Positions 10,481 through 22,689 of a stretch of 64,000 nt of DNA are shown here, piece by piece (position 1 is the stretch's first letter; every line of letters begins with the position of its first letter). This DNA comes from Cyprinodon diabolis (Eukaryota; Chordata; Actinopteri; Cyprinodontiformes; Cyprinodontidae): contig CM060066.1 in the NCBI GenBank assembly GCA_030533445.1, positions 38,172,235 to 38,236,234 of the forward strand, written 5' to 3'. The notes beneath the pieces were generated by a model that had not been told where the DNA came from, did no database searches, and saw only the letters and a list, made by a program, of their open reading frames with translations. The translations under genes and the position numbers were made by a program.

Positions 10481-13400
10481 GAGCTGGAAAAGCTGCCGAC
10501 TGACCTCAACTCAAGAAAATAATATCACAAGAAAGGCGCTAAATTGCAAAATATCAACCATGATGTGAGGGTTCGGTTCTGATTGGCCACGTCTAAGCAT
10601 GACAACAAACCATGCAAGAAAACATCAGCACATCTGGCCATGAACCCAACATCAGCAGAAAGTAGGTCATATACCAGAAGCCCGAGCAAACAGGGAGCTA
10701 GGAAAAATAATTCCAGATCAGTTTAATGACACCAAGAAAACCTTTTCAAAGATATGTTTGTGCTTTAACTAAAGCTGCTGTGTACAGACAGATCGGCTAA
10801 TAAAAAAAAAAATCAGCTGAGGTGGAAAACTGACTGACATGAGGGGCGACGTCCAGCTGCAGAAGAGCGTCACACCCCTGCTGACAGCAAATTTTCACCA
10901 ATTTTGAGTCCTTATGGAGGTGAAGCAATAAAAATCTTTCAAATAAGCTCTATTAATGTAAAGTTTTAACAGAGCTTTCCATCTAAAATGCTGAGAGCGC
11001 AGCTTTTCTTTGGACAGTGTGGTTTGTGTGACAAAGCGTGCATCCTGGATGCCCTTCTGCTGTTTCTGCACGATAGCTGGTCACCGGACGACATGGAAAA
11101 AAAAAATAATAAAAAACCCTCTCAGACGTCTGGAGGCTTCAGACGCTGCAGAATTCCTCAGTGTGTGGGATATTCCAAGACCTCCTCCCCACCAGCCCAC
11201 TACATTATGACACGCAGGCAGCCGGGAGGGCAGCCGAAACAGGCCCTCTGTTCATGAGGCCATCATGGATACCGCAGCACCAACAAACAAAAACAGCAAC
11301 AAAGGGGACCGAAGCTGAAAACAAGCCCTTTTTCAAACTTTCCACTGCACCCAAGGCAGTGGTTCCCACAGCTGTCCCACGACGACGTTTGATGCGCCTA
11401 AAGGGTTACCCCGGATCTGTCTGCACAGTATCATTCCAGAAAGGAGTGCAGGACGTCACACCGCTGCACTTCTAAATATCCAGAAAAAGAGCCTGACGTC
11501 CAGCATGGAGGAAGTCGGGCTATTCAAAGAGGCACGAATTGTGGGAAACGTCCCAGTCAAAGCACAGGGAATGACCAGGAAGTCATGAGCAGGACGGAAA
11601 TACTTGCAAGTTAACACAGACTTTTTACATATTATGTAAAGGCACAGTATCTGGCATGCAAAACCAATGATGCTCTGTATCTGCTTTTAGGAGGAAGTCG
11701 CACAGCAGAGGCCATCCCCTCACCATTTCCCTACTCACAGGAAAGAATTCAAGGCTGCATATAAAGCTCTTTTTTCCATGTGGCTATTTCTATTTCTGTC
11801 TAATTCAGATGAGATATGTGGAACAGACCCCAAGATAAGCTAAAACACAAAAAAACTCTGCCAGGTTTGCTTCTTTCTATAAGCCAATGGAAATTATAGT
11901 TTTTATCTCTTTTTTTTTACTGACTTGACTCAACATTTCACATCCTCCATCTTTTTTCTATTTGACCCTCTTTTTTAATTCTCAATAGGCTACTTATTAT
12001 TAGTCTGCTTCAAGGACCAAACCTAAAGGTCCAGGTAAAGCCTTAAAAATAAAAGCGATGTAAGGGAATGTGGGTACTGAGCAGTTAGAGGAGGATGGAG
12101 TGAAAGAGAGACTTCAGATCCGGTGGGCGTGGGTTCGTTCCACAGGTATGTGTGTGGGCCACCACACCCAGAGGGCGCATCCACACATCCTTTTCATCAT
12201 TCACCATTAACTGAAAGGATGCGTTTCCTTGTAAGTTCAACAGCATGCTGGAGGATCTGGATGCACTTGAAGTACAACTTCTGATTTAACAAAACTGGAC
12301 CCGCAGAAATAGTAGAAACAGGTTCACTACCGAGGAATGACGATCCAAAAGCAGCATCTTCATTAAACAGCGTTTAAATGGATGCTTCCTACAAACAGAA
12401 CCATCAAGTCATTCAGGTTCCCTATCAAACTCATTATTTATTCAGATAAACAGGGAATTACTAACCAAACATAACCACTGTCACACAACGGGATCAGTTC
12501 ACTATGAAAAAAAAAAGCACATGCTCATTTAAAAAGACTAAATTAGTTTCCTAGTAAGGGTGTGTCTCCACTAGATTGAATAGGTTCTGCAGACAAATGA
12601 AGGGAAGGTCAATCTGGTGTGACAACTCTGTTTTTAGCAACATGAGCTTAAAGGATTTATTACCCAATCAATTCCTCAGGTTACATTTCAAACAGGCAGC
12701 AATCTGTGGTATGTAAAGTTAAGTTGCAGTTTGTCAAAAAGCAAAAAGGATATTTGCAAGATTTTTTTGCAGCAATACCCCCTCCCCCTGCAGGAAATAA
12801 CTGTCTTGAAACCATCGTTTATTATAAATCCAGATTATTGTAAGGTCTAAGCCTAAGGATGCACTTTACCATCTAAAAAAAACAAAAAAAAAAATATTGC
12901 TTTCGATGATTACTGTCCAGGAACAGAGCAGAACTGAATAATGAAGATGGAAGGTTTTGTGTCACCACCGACCTTCCTGAGCGAAACAGTAAGGAAAGTG
13001 GGACATTTAGAAGATCTCCGGCGTAAACACCAAACTAAAATCTAAAACTAAATAAAAGAATGCAAATTTGCTGCTTTTTTGCACTGCTTTCTGTACAGTA
13101 TTTACTTCTTTACCTGAAAATGGTTCTGCTTTCAGTACAAGTCTTACATCATCTCACACACACTGTGTCCTCCCTCCATACCCTATATTAATAACCACAG
13201 TAACTAACCACCTGATGCAGGCATGTTGATGGTTTAAAGTCACTCAGGGTTGCAGTAAGGTCTAAGAATACGATGGAATGTCTTGGATTTCATTACAGTT
13301 GCATGACTCAGAAACGCAATCAAAGATGGGCATTAGTGACACACAATGGGTCAGTGGCTGGGTTCAAAACAGGATTATATATAAGTAGGTACAATTAGAA

Positions 13401-13697
13401 GTGAATAACAAAATGGTAATGCTTTCGTACTAGTATTGGGTATCGGCCTCTGCCTAGTCTTACTCTTGCAATATAGTCATTTTGGAGTGAATGTCTTCTG
13501 GGAAAAAAGGGTTTTCTTCCATTTCCTCTGATGAATTAAAATATATTTTTTTAAAATATGTCCTTAATTAGCATTGAAAATGAATCTTGTGCTGCAAGCT
13601 ATAAAGTGGCGAGATCTGAGTTAGCAGTCTCAACAAATCCATCTTGAAAAACTCCCGCTAATACATCCGTCTAGTAACAGTCAAAATCTCTGTTTAT

Positions 13698-13996
13698 TAG
13701 TATAGTGGAGGATTTGCGCAAATTTTTGATTCGAAAAGACCCGCCCCCTCCACTTAATGCACAACCCTGTGCCCGCTCCTAAGAGGGAACGTCTATTAAA
13801 CGCGTGCACGCTCTGTTTAAAAGTTGCTGTTTGCATCGTTCATGCAAGCTTACTTTCCAAAAGAAGATTAACAATTTTTCCACTATATTAGTCCCAAACG
13901 GTGAAAATGGGGCCGAGCATGTCGCCTTGATTGACAATTAGGAGGACCACTAATCTTGATGATCCACCCACAAAAAGAATATCCTCCGCTTTACCT
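13698..13996. mobile_element. piggyBac-like MITE, copy 1
   Basis: About 300 bp, sharing its whole length in inverted orientation with 23384-23736: a TATAGTGGAGGATTT end, AAAGACCCGCC, an AAAAGTTGCTGTTTGCA block, AGCTTACTTTCC, GACAATTAGGAGGACCAC. The right end runs into TTTAA at 13996-14000. Ends are eroded compared with copy 2, where TTAA borders are clear. Confidence 0.7.
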
Positions 13997-14837
13997 TTAA
14001 TTACAAAATATTCAGAAAATAATGTAAATAATATGAAATTAAAAATGAAATTTGACAGATCCAGCAATAAAAAGAGTTCTAAAATGAACTGATATGCAAT
14101 GCACAAGGATATGGAATATAAATAGGAGCTAAGCGGGACACAAAGTGGTAAAGCCAGAGCTATTCTGACAAAAAAGGATTAAATATCGACCTTTAGTCAT
14201 TCATCTAACCCTTTAAAAGTCATAAAGCTAAACTGAACCGAAACTGAAAGCTGCAGTTATGTAATGCAGTCCAGCAGAGCTTCTTAAAGTCTGCTGGAAT
14301 GGGAGGCGCCTTTCAGGGGGGGAACTTTGGGGGAAAAAATGAAGAAAAAACCCCCAGATAGTCTGATTTAAAAGGGGAAAAAAATAAATAAATAAAAGGA
14401 CAAGCAGAATGGGGTCTGCCTTTGGTCTCTTTGTATGTTTGGCTGTGTGAAGAAATGCGACCCCTCTTTCTTTTTGCAGGACTTTCATTCTGCAAGCAGA
14501 CACACCAAACAAAACACTCTGAGCCACATGAAAAACACAAGACTTTTAACTGGAGTGAAAGTATTGCAAGCTGTGTTAGACAAGCTGCAGAAACGAAAGG
14601 TTAAATGCAAGTCGGGTGTGCATGTGATTGTCTCTCTCTCTCTGGGCTCTCAGCATGAGGAGGGACGCACAGAAACAGACAGAGTTGACAGTGTACGCGT
14701 GGCACTGTTGATTGGAGAGACCAAAACACAGTGATCCCAGCCCAGCCCAGACACACACAGGGCTGGGCTACTCATGCTTAGGCACTACTACACTTTACAT
14801 TGACATGTCACATTAAAAGCAAGACATATATGTTTAC

Positions 14838-14937
14838 CTATTGTTCTGAGCTTTTCTTGAAATTGGTGCAGCTTTAGTTTTCTTTCTGGAAAAGTCGTTG
14901 CTGTAAGGTAAAACAGACGCATAACCGTGTTCTGCCT
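14838..14937 (-). CDS. mxd4: mxd4 exon 2
   Basis: A 100-nt exon with a CCACAG acceptor and a GTAAAC donor, in phase with exon 1 on one side and exon 3 on the other. It reads EAEHGYASVLPYSNDF and then a basic stretch with RKKTK, which fits the nuclear-localisation and linker region between the Sin3-interaction helix and the bHLH of MXD proteins. EAEHGYAS is a hallmark shared by MXD1, MXD3 and MXD4. It ends on AAC-AAT-AG, so the split Arg codon is finished by the first base of exon 3. Intron 1 on its 5' side is only about 440 bp. Confidence 0.93.
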
Positions 14938-15130
14938 CTGTGGACACACATATAAGACAAAAAAAAAAAAGGAAAATGTTATTTTTTTCTGTGCTGACAC
15001 ATCATTAAAGCATTGATGAATATAATCATTGTAAGACATAACGCATATCTGTGCAAAATAACGCACGTTTTTATAGATTTTATATATTTCCATTTATCAA
15101 ACGAAATACCCGAGCAAGATGCATTACTAC

Positions 15131-15164
<34 letters not shown>

Positions 15165-15380
15165 ATACTTTATCTTTCTGAAGCACATGATGCTTCAGGG
15201 TCCACTTTGTACCCATCGCCTTGTCTGTGTCCCAATGAGAAACAAGTGACATCATACCTGCACTGTAGGCAGGATATGTGTTAAAAACCCAGCAGCATTC
15301 AATCGAGCCCCTTTCTAATTTACCCATGCACAAAAAAACAGCTTTTTCATATACATGCCACCAACTTCAGCTTTAATTAC
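14938..15380 (-). other. mxd4 intron 1 with long poly-A tract
   Basis: Short first intron. It contains an uninterrupted A run of about 28 bases near 15132-15159 (poly-T in the sense of the gene). Nothing else is recognised. Confidence 0.75.
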
Positions 15381-15444
15381 CTCTATCTCTTCTCTCCAAA
15401 TATTCTGCAGCCTCCAGCAAAATTAAAAGCGAATTCAGTTCCAT
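15381..15444 (-). CDS. mxd4: mxd4 exon 1 (start codon, Sin3-interaction helix)
   Basis: First coding exon of a Max dimerisation protein, a nuclear bHLH-zipper repressor that pairs with MAX, binds E-boxes and recruits mSin3/HDAC to oppose MYC. The exon encodes 21 residues plus one base. It begins MELNSLLILLEAAEYLERR, which is the amphipathic Sin3-interaction domain of the MXD family; the MELNSLL start is the MXD4 form, unlike MXD1 or MXD3 as I know them. The ATG is in a good context (A at -3, G at +4). The exon ends in phase 1 at a GTAATT donor and joins exon 2 to complete a Glu codon. The remaining exons run leftwards. The paralogue assignment is from recognition; the family is sure. Confidence 0.93.
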
Positions 15445-15599
15445 CTTCTCCGCCTTTTTTTTATTTATTCCTTAAAAAAATAGAATTTAGAATATATATA
15501 TATATATCTACACAAATGTACAAATCATAAAATAATGGAATGAGGATGAAAATTAAAAGCTGTTCTTCAGCGATCCCTAGATGCTGCTACGTTCACTTC

Positions 15600-15900
15600 T
15601 GAGTCTTGTCGACTCCAAACTACAGTAACAGCAGCATCTGAACTCAGGAAACCAAGTGATTACACCGCTGACCAATCAGAAACGCTCCCCTCGCGAATGA
15701 AACACCTCCGCGCGATGTGATTGGCTTGACCGGGTGAAGTCATTGGTGATATGCCCTAGCAACAGCCGCTAGTGCCCGCCTTACTGAATGCTTATTGGCC
15801 GCCCGCACTGGGTGTAGGTGTTTGATTGGCTAGTGAGGAAGAGATGGGCGTGTTCATTGGTTGAACTTGGATGTTGTTTTGGTTTCCAAAAATTAGATAA
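15600..15900 (-). promoter_or_regulatory. Probable mxd4 promoter with CCAAT-box cluster
   Basis: The flank upstream of the mxd4 start codon is richer in CG dinucleotides than its surroundings and holds five minus-strand CCAAT boxes (ATTGG on the plus strand at 15720, 15742, 15794, 15835 and 15856) and one plus-strand CCAAT at 15672. Such clusters are typical NF-Y sites in TATA-less promoters. No convincing TATA box is seen; the (TA)n run near 15494-15508 looks like a microsatellite. The transcription start is not determinable. Confidence 0.6.
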
Positions 15901-16751
15901 CTTTTTAAAGTATGATTTATTTATTTATTGCGTTTTGGTCATGGGATAAGCAACATTCGCTAGGGCAGTACTGTACTATTTGTTCCGTTAAACACTTGAT
16001 ATATGACTATTTAAATGGCATGGTATTTAATACTTAGTAACAGCGACAGCGTTTTGTCTTTATTTCCTGTCCAAGTCATCCTGAGAGTATTCTGTTAGTA
16101 GGCTCATAACCCCAAGCTACCCAGCTGTGAAGATAAAGGACCCGTTGCAACACCAATTTCCCTTTAAACCTCTTTATTCTTACTTCATCTTTTGGTGCAC
16201 AATACAGCATGAATGCAAAATAAGAATTGTGTTATGCACATACATATTTATCACACCTGGTAAGAATGTGAAAGAGGTTTTGACACTTTATTGCAATAGC
16301 ATATCTTAAACTACACACTACATTTATTATTATTTTATCATTAGTTGTAGTATTTTACATATATTTTAATATAAAACACCACTATGCAATACTTTATTCA
16401 AATCCCTTTTGGTTGAAAACAGGCCCACAGCATCATGGGGCCTCCACTAAAGGTAACTCAAAGTTAAGAGTAGGGTTCTGTCTTATTAGCCTATATGATC
16501 TTTTATAACAAACCAGTATTGAGTATTTCTTCCAAAACAGCATATCAATAGTCTTATCATTGTAAAACGCAAACTTCTCAAGAAAAGTTAGCAAACCTTT
16601 TATGTTTATATTTGTGATCCCTTAGCAACCAAACATCAAATGTCGGGTATGCTGTTTATTGGCTGCTTTCAAGATTTTACTTTCGTTATGGTGCAAAGTG
16701 TTTTGCGGCATCTCTCTGCATTTTTGAATATTTATTTGCTTACGCCCATGA

Positions 16752-16788
<37 letters not shown>

Positions 16789-17094
16789 TAATGGCAATAG
16801 AAATATTGGCATTAATGCAATCTTTTAAAAAGTGGTTTTAATAACTGGACTTTCTTGTCCATGTATTTTTTGTAAGGAAACTGTTTTAAAAATGTCTGTT
16901 CTTGCAATTTTGGATGTATAACCACAAAGGATATTTAAATCGTTTGAATAAATTTTTTTTAGATGTATTAGTAGTTATGGGACCGGTGATCTTGGTAAAA
17001 GCAAGGAGGTGGAGGGCACAAAGTAAATGCATTTTACTTTCTTAAATTATATTTAGGTAAATAAGGTAACTGCACAAAAAACTTTCAACCTATT

Positions 17095-17230
17095 AGATTA
17101 GAATAGATTAGATTCAACTTTATTGTCATTACACATGTAAAGGTACAAGGCAACGAAATGCAGTTTAGGTCTAACCAGAAGTGCAATAGCAGCAAGTGCA
17201 GGATAAATAATGGTTCTATAAATACAGGAC
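17095..17230. repeat. Dispersed teleost repeat (TTTATTGTCATTACAC type)
   Basis: Contains GATTCAACTTTATTGTCATT followed by GGTACAAGGCAACGAAATGCAG and CCAGAAGTGCAATAGCA, a block I recognise as widespread in fish genomes. Class and exact borders are uncertain. Confidence 0.5.
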
Positions 17231-18739
17231 ATGGGTTTTCTACTGAATGAGTATAGAGATGAATACTATTATAAATAATGAATATAATATATAGATCAGT
17301 AGTGTTATGAACTAAATTTACAGCTGGATATGTACCGAATATACTATACATTGCAACCAGGTATGCATTTAAATGACCAACCAGAAGTGTATCAACAGAT
17401 ATAAATATGATTTGAGCTCTGATGAAATAATATTATACTTGCAAAATGTGTATGATTTAAACTATTTTATAAGTAGAACTTTATTTGTCCTTGTAATTTA
17501 TTTTATTTAGCCCTAGCAAAAATTTTTAAAGCATATTCTAATTAGATTTTTTATTTTAGAACAACTTTGTTTTCAGATTGTTCATCTGTCTGTCAGTGTT
17601 TATGAAGAGTGTAGGGCTATGTATGAGTATTTGTCTGAACAATTCTCATGAACTCACAATGCTTTGAATATCATCAGCTGATTGGTTCAGATATCCCAAA
17701 AATGTCCTCTTTCAGATTTTTTTTTTATTTTTTTTTTTTTACATATTATATCATGTATCCCAAAGGTCAGGTTTCAAATGTTAATGTTATAAAGGAATTA
17801 AAATTCAAATAAAATGGAGGGTGGAGGCCAACTGTCACACATGTTTCTATTTATTGCGCACACATCTGTTAAAAAAAAGCCAACTTTCTACAATAAAGCT
17901 AGCTATTATTTGACTGTTCTCAGTCAAGGCAGATCGTGTGACCAAGATCAGTTCTTTTCAGGTTGATTCTGAAAAAAAAAATCCTGTCCCGTCCACAATC
18001 AATTAAAAACAACAGTGACGTGTCAGAGGTTTTGCAGAAATTGAAGAATTATGAATATCTCTAGAGGGAACTGCAAATCTGGCTTTTATGAGCATGGCAG
18101 CTAGTTTTGTAGGCTTGCAACCAGATGTTCGTTGGATTGCATACTGAAGAAATCAGAAATGCATCAGAATGAGGAAGTGACCCAGCGTGAATTATGAAGA
18201 CCCTGAGGACCACAAACATCGTTTGTGTTGTACTTTCTTGGTAATACAGTCTGTGACACATGAGATCCTCATGGGGCCCATACAGCAAGATAGTATATCA
18301 TAGAATGGTGTAAGTTAGTGTGTGGGTCTGGAGTTCTGTTTATGTCAGCAAGTTTAAAAAGATTACTGTGACAAAACTAAAGAATCCCCTCATGTATGTG
18401 TAGCTGTTAACATTTGTTATCTGCCACATCGAGACGGATGATAATATACAACTAGAAACTGAGCATGCTATAGTGTTGTTTACATAAATGGTGCTGTGAA
18501 GAGTTTTCTTTCTCAAGTCTTATCTCATATAATGACTATAAAGGTCGAGGGATTTTGATTGATTCATTTAAAAGACTAACATAAAGCAGAGACAAAATCA
18601 CATAACTATGATGTGAAAGGAAAATGAAACATGGTAAGAAAATTTTTACAAATTTACCCCTTAATGACAAAAAGAGGTGCAACCGATTGCATTCTATAAT
18701 GCAACTGGTCAAAAATGCTACGTGAAAGCTAATGTTCCC

Positions 18740-18880
18740 CGAAATTCTCCATGCATTTTGCAAAGAAGAATCTGTTAACATTTACATTTACAGATGTGCA
18801 AAGATGGGAAATAACTGCAACTTTAATTAGAGTAAATTTCAGTAATATGAAGATTTAAATCAACAAACTTTTTATTGAAA
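18740..18880 (+). pseudogene. Tc1 transposase C-terminal fragment
   Basis: TTTTGCAAAGAAGAATCTG and AGATGTGCAAAG correspond to the C-terminal coding segment of a common fish Tc1 transposase. It is short, diverged and without ends. Confidence 0.5.
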
Positions 18881-20279
18881 ATGAACCTCAAACTAGGTTT
18901 ATTGCTAAAAAAAAAAGAGAAAAAGAAAATATGCACTAGTCATTCCACCTCACAATAATGCATGAATTTAAGTCTGTCAAATGCAATTCAAAGTTTCTGG
19001 TGAACACTCATTAAATTTGAATACTTTTGCTTAGTGTTATATTAAAGAGGTCAGTATTTATTTTTGTCTGTGTTTGTGTAGAGATTTTTTATTTCAATAA
19101 AAAAAAGGTAACTTGTGGGCTCATCGCAAAAATGCAGGTGTGTTTAATATATTTATCTCAACTCAGGTAGAGACCACTTTCCTCTGCAAATTAATATGAC
19201 TTAGTGTCTACCTCTCCAAATCTGCATGATGGACAACATGAAGTAGTTTCTCTCTCTTGCTCCCCAAAACAGTTTTTAAAATTGATATGCAGATCAGAAA
19301 GGGGGAGATAGTAAATATTTTAAATATGCTAATCACTCTTTTTAGATGTCTTGAACTCATTTGGCTTGGTGTCTTTATGTTAATGAAAATATGAAATAAA
19401 TGTGGTGGTAAAATTGGTCTCCATGTAGGAGTAAAAGTGAGAAGTAAATAACACACAATATAAAACTCACCTGCTTCACAACAGCTAAACTGATGCATTT
19501 TCTTGAATTTCACCTAATGCTTTTTTTTTGTATGTTAACGGTCTTTTGGGGTTATCATGGAGTAGTCATGCAACTTGAACCCTTCATATCATGAGCCCAC
19601 ATGTGCAATGACACTCCTGCACTGTACCAGTGAAGTCTTTACAACTGCAACTACATTCTGGTTGCAGGAAGCCACAGGCTCACCGAGGCACATGAAGCAT
19701 GCACTTACCCTGGTTTATCGTTATTTCTGACCTTGCGAGTCAATCTCCATTGCATTGCAAACCCAAGTTGACTTTAACCCGGAAATGATCTCTTCTATGA
19801 AGCATTTATCATCATGAGCACATAGTCACTTCTGTTTTAGGAGTTCTGTTTCCTCTGAAAACAAACTGAAGTGAATTTCAGAAGAAAGATGTGGCTTCTG
19901 CTGCTCGGTTTACAGTAATTATTCAGTGACGGTACTTGGAACGTGACACGAACTGGATGTTCACCAATGACAGCTTCTAAAGCATGAAATCAGCTAACTC
20001 TCTCTGGTCAATGGCACTTGCAGGGTACAAATTTTAGATAATTTTCCTGGAAACTACTATCAGTCTGTCATTTGGATAATGCGGTTATTTTCCCCTGAAC
20101 TGATGAAAAGATAAACTACTGATTGTAAACCCATAACTTTCGTTTCATGGCTTTCCTCTTTATCGCTAAATACAATTGAAAATAAAAATCTGGAAAAACC
20201 ATAGTGCAGATTTATATGCTATGTCCTTTATTGCACAATCTAAAGATGAATAAATCCAATCTCAGCCAATGGACTAAAA

Positions 20280-20830
20280 CCAATGAACACAGAAATAACG
20301 AGGATAAAGTTGTGCAGAAGTTTAAAAAAGGATTCTTTTCATAAGATAAGCCATCAAAAAGAAGCTTTTGAATCCTATGGTAACTTTTAAGGAGTTACCA
20401 TGGAGATAGGGAATCCATTCAGGCCGATGCTCCAAAAATCTGGCCTCTATGAATGAGTGTCAACTTTTTATACTGTTAAAAGACATTTATGGTAAAAAAA
20501 AAAAAAAAAACTACTTTAACCCAAGTAATGTAGTGAAAAGAACAAACATTCAGAAGAAAGTGATGCTACAAACAAAATAGCATGTCTGTCTCGTCCTGAT
20601 TACATCAACCCCGACTTGAAACATGACAATGGCAGCCTCGTGTCATGGGGAAGCTTTTCAGTGATAAGACAGAGATGCTGCTCATAGGGGGGAGTGAGCA
20701 ACATATAGGCCAGTCCTGGAGGGGGGAGGTTCATCTTCCAGCACAGCAGCAACCTTAAACAGAGAACATTGTTGTGATCAAAGCAAAGACCACTATATGA
20801 GTTGCCTGTTAAGGTCTAGAGCTACAGTAA
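20280..20830 (+). pseudogene. Decayed Tc1 transposase
   Basis: Ordered matches to fish Tc1: GGATAAAGTTGTGCAGAAGT (N-terminal helix-turn-helix region), then GAAACATGACAATGGCAGC and GGGGAAGCTTTTC (centre), then GGTTCATCTTCCAGCA (near the second catalytic Asp). Frames are broken throughout. Confidence 0.65.
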
Positions 20831-22680
20831 ATCCAACTGAACATTTTTAGTAGTCTATCAAAATAAACCTAAAATAAATAAAAAATATACATGGTGTCAA
20901 TACTTCCATCATGCACAGTTATTTAAGTCATAATTTGATCTAGTGGTCGCTTTCCAGTACCACTTATTCCTCTGCGTAGTTTTATAAAGGAAATAGCCTT
21001 TGTCCCTTCTTTCATTTTTTTTTCTATTTATAGGCTTATCATCTGCATGCTCTGTGATCATAGTGGCTCAGGCTCCACATGCCCCAGGGCTGTGCAGCCA
21101 AATTACTGCTCTCTCCTCTATAACTCTTCCTTTTCCTGTATCCAACATCCATCTTGGCCACATCTTGACAGGCTGACAGCGGATCCTTTCTGTTCAATGG
21201 CGTTCATGTCACAGATCAGCTGTGGCCAACTCTGTTATAACGATAAGACTATTATGACTATATGAGAAAATATAGGTCATAGAGACAGAAGCTATCTTTA
21301 AGCCTAATGCTAGCATGTTTGGTAGAAACTACTATCATGTACGTTTTTTAATTATGTTTGATTTTAATAAAACATCTATTAAAATTATCATAAAGTGTGG
21401 TGGAAATAAACAATATAGTCAGCAGTAACCCTGTGAACACTTCTCTTTTATTTCTCTTATAAAAACAGTTAGAAGTCGTGACATAAGATGGTTGGCTCTC
21501 TAATTGCTTGAAACCATCCACTATATTTAGGGCAGAAACATTAATAATGATTATTTATTTTTTTTAATAAACTGTTGAGCCCAAGAAGCCTGCATGTCTC
21601 AGGTGCAATTTTGTGGCATTTTTAACTATATTTCTTTGTATATTTGAATTAAAGAAAACAATACTATGCAAAGTTCAAGAATCAAAAGATGAAGTAAATT
21701 ATAAACAGCAAACCTATTTGTAATAGCGCAGATATAGGTGAAATGTGGCCCACATGAATGCATCAGGTTACTCAATTGTACATTACACTTAAATGAAAAA
21801 AATAAATAAATGAAACTAGCTTTTTAGGGTTCAAAAAAGGAAAAGGTTGTGTATAAGTACGCCCAGGCCTTCTCTGAAATTATTTACCGACTTTTGACAA
21901 TTACCATGATGTTTGTGGTTTTACCTCTACTCAGAATTAGTTGTGGAGCTTGTTGGGTTCTGATGTGGGCAAAAAATAAAGGGGCTGTGAAGCAAAACTG
22001 ACTAGACAACAACCAAACATTGTGTCTGCAATATGCTTTCTTCTCCATCGTCATCAACCAACCCTTTGCACAGTCCTTTAGAAAGTCAGATCCCTCCTGA
22101 GGAAATTCAGCCAATGCTGTCAGTGAGTCATTTAGTTGCACCAGCTATTTAAATAAGACCTAACTCAATTTGGTAATGGTTAAAATAATGTTTCATAAAC
22201 AGGCTTCAATTGTTAACAGATATATTTGCTATTTTGTTTTCTTTTCTGTAACCACCTTGCTGGATGATTTAGGATAATATGGGGGAACAAAATGCTGACT
22301 TTTGTTTTTCGATCTGGGCAGTTTTCTTCCACACCGTTTTCACACTGAGCAAAGAGTGAATGAAGGTTTGGTGTATGAACTGTGGACTGGTAAAACTACA
22401 ACTATGAGTTGATAGAACTTTGAAATGTCAGCTGTACTCTCTAAAATAGCAATTTATTATTGCACTGTTCATCACAATTGTTTACATCCTAGCAGGAGCT
22501 GATGATAACAAAGTATCAATGGTGCTGCAGTACCATTAGCTCACTGCAGATAAAGCACCTGGAGGCATTTTACATGGTTGCTTGGATATTTAATTACATG
22601 AAACTGATGCCCAGTTTTTACCATCATGTCACCTTTCCCAAACAGGGAGACAACACTCCGGTCGGTATGTACACCCATAT
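20831..22680. other. Intergenic, nothing recognised
   Basis: AT-rich sequence with no recognised exon, repeat end or RNA gene. Confidence 0.5.
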
Positions 22681-22689
22681 TCACAGTGC

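Larger units (their letters stand above)
8200..14837 (-). other. mxd4 intron 2
   Basis: Intron between the 100-nt and 30-nt exons. Besides the MITEs and nested repeat listed separately, 10850-11480 is a relatively GC-rich stretch with open frames that match nothing I recognise. 9000-9830, 11500-13690 and 14010-14830 appear to be ordinary unique non-coding DNA. Confidence 0.6.
15901..20230. other. Intergenic, AT-rich, no gene seen
   Basis: Between the two head-to-head genes. It contains a T run of about 30 bases near 16757-16786, a dispersed repeat (17095-17230) and a Tc1 fragment (18740-18880). I see no exon with conserved coding sequence on either strand. Confidence 0.6.

Noticed and set aside
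10988..11475. Three overlapping plus-strand frames in a GC-richer patch of mxd4 intron 2
   Set aside because: No recognisable domain, no conserved splice pattern; the composition alone explains the open frames.
15132..16786. Long poly-A and poly-T runs as retroposon tails
   Set aside because: No adjoining retroposed sequence or target duplication seen; treated as simple homopolymers.
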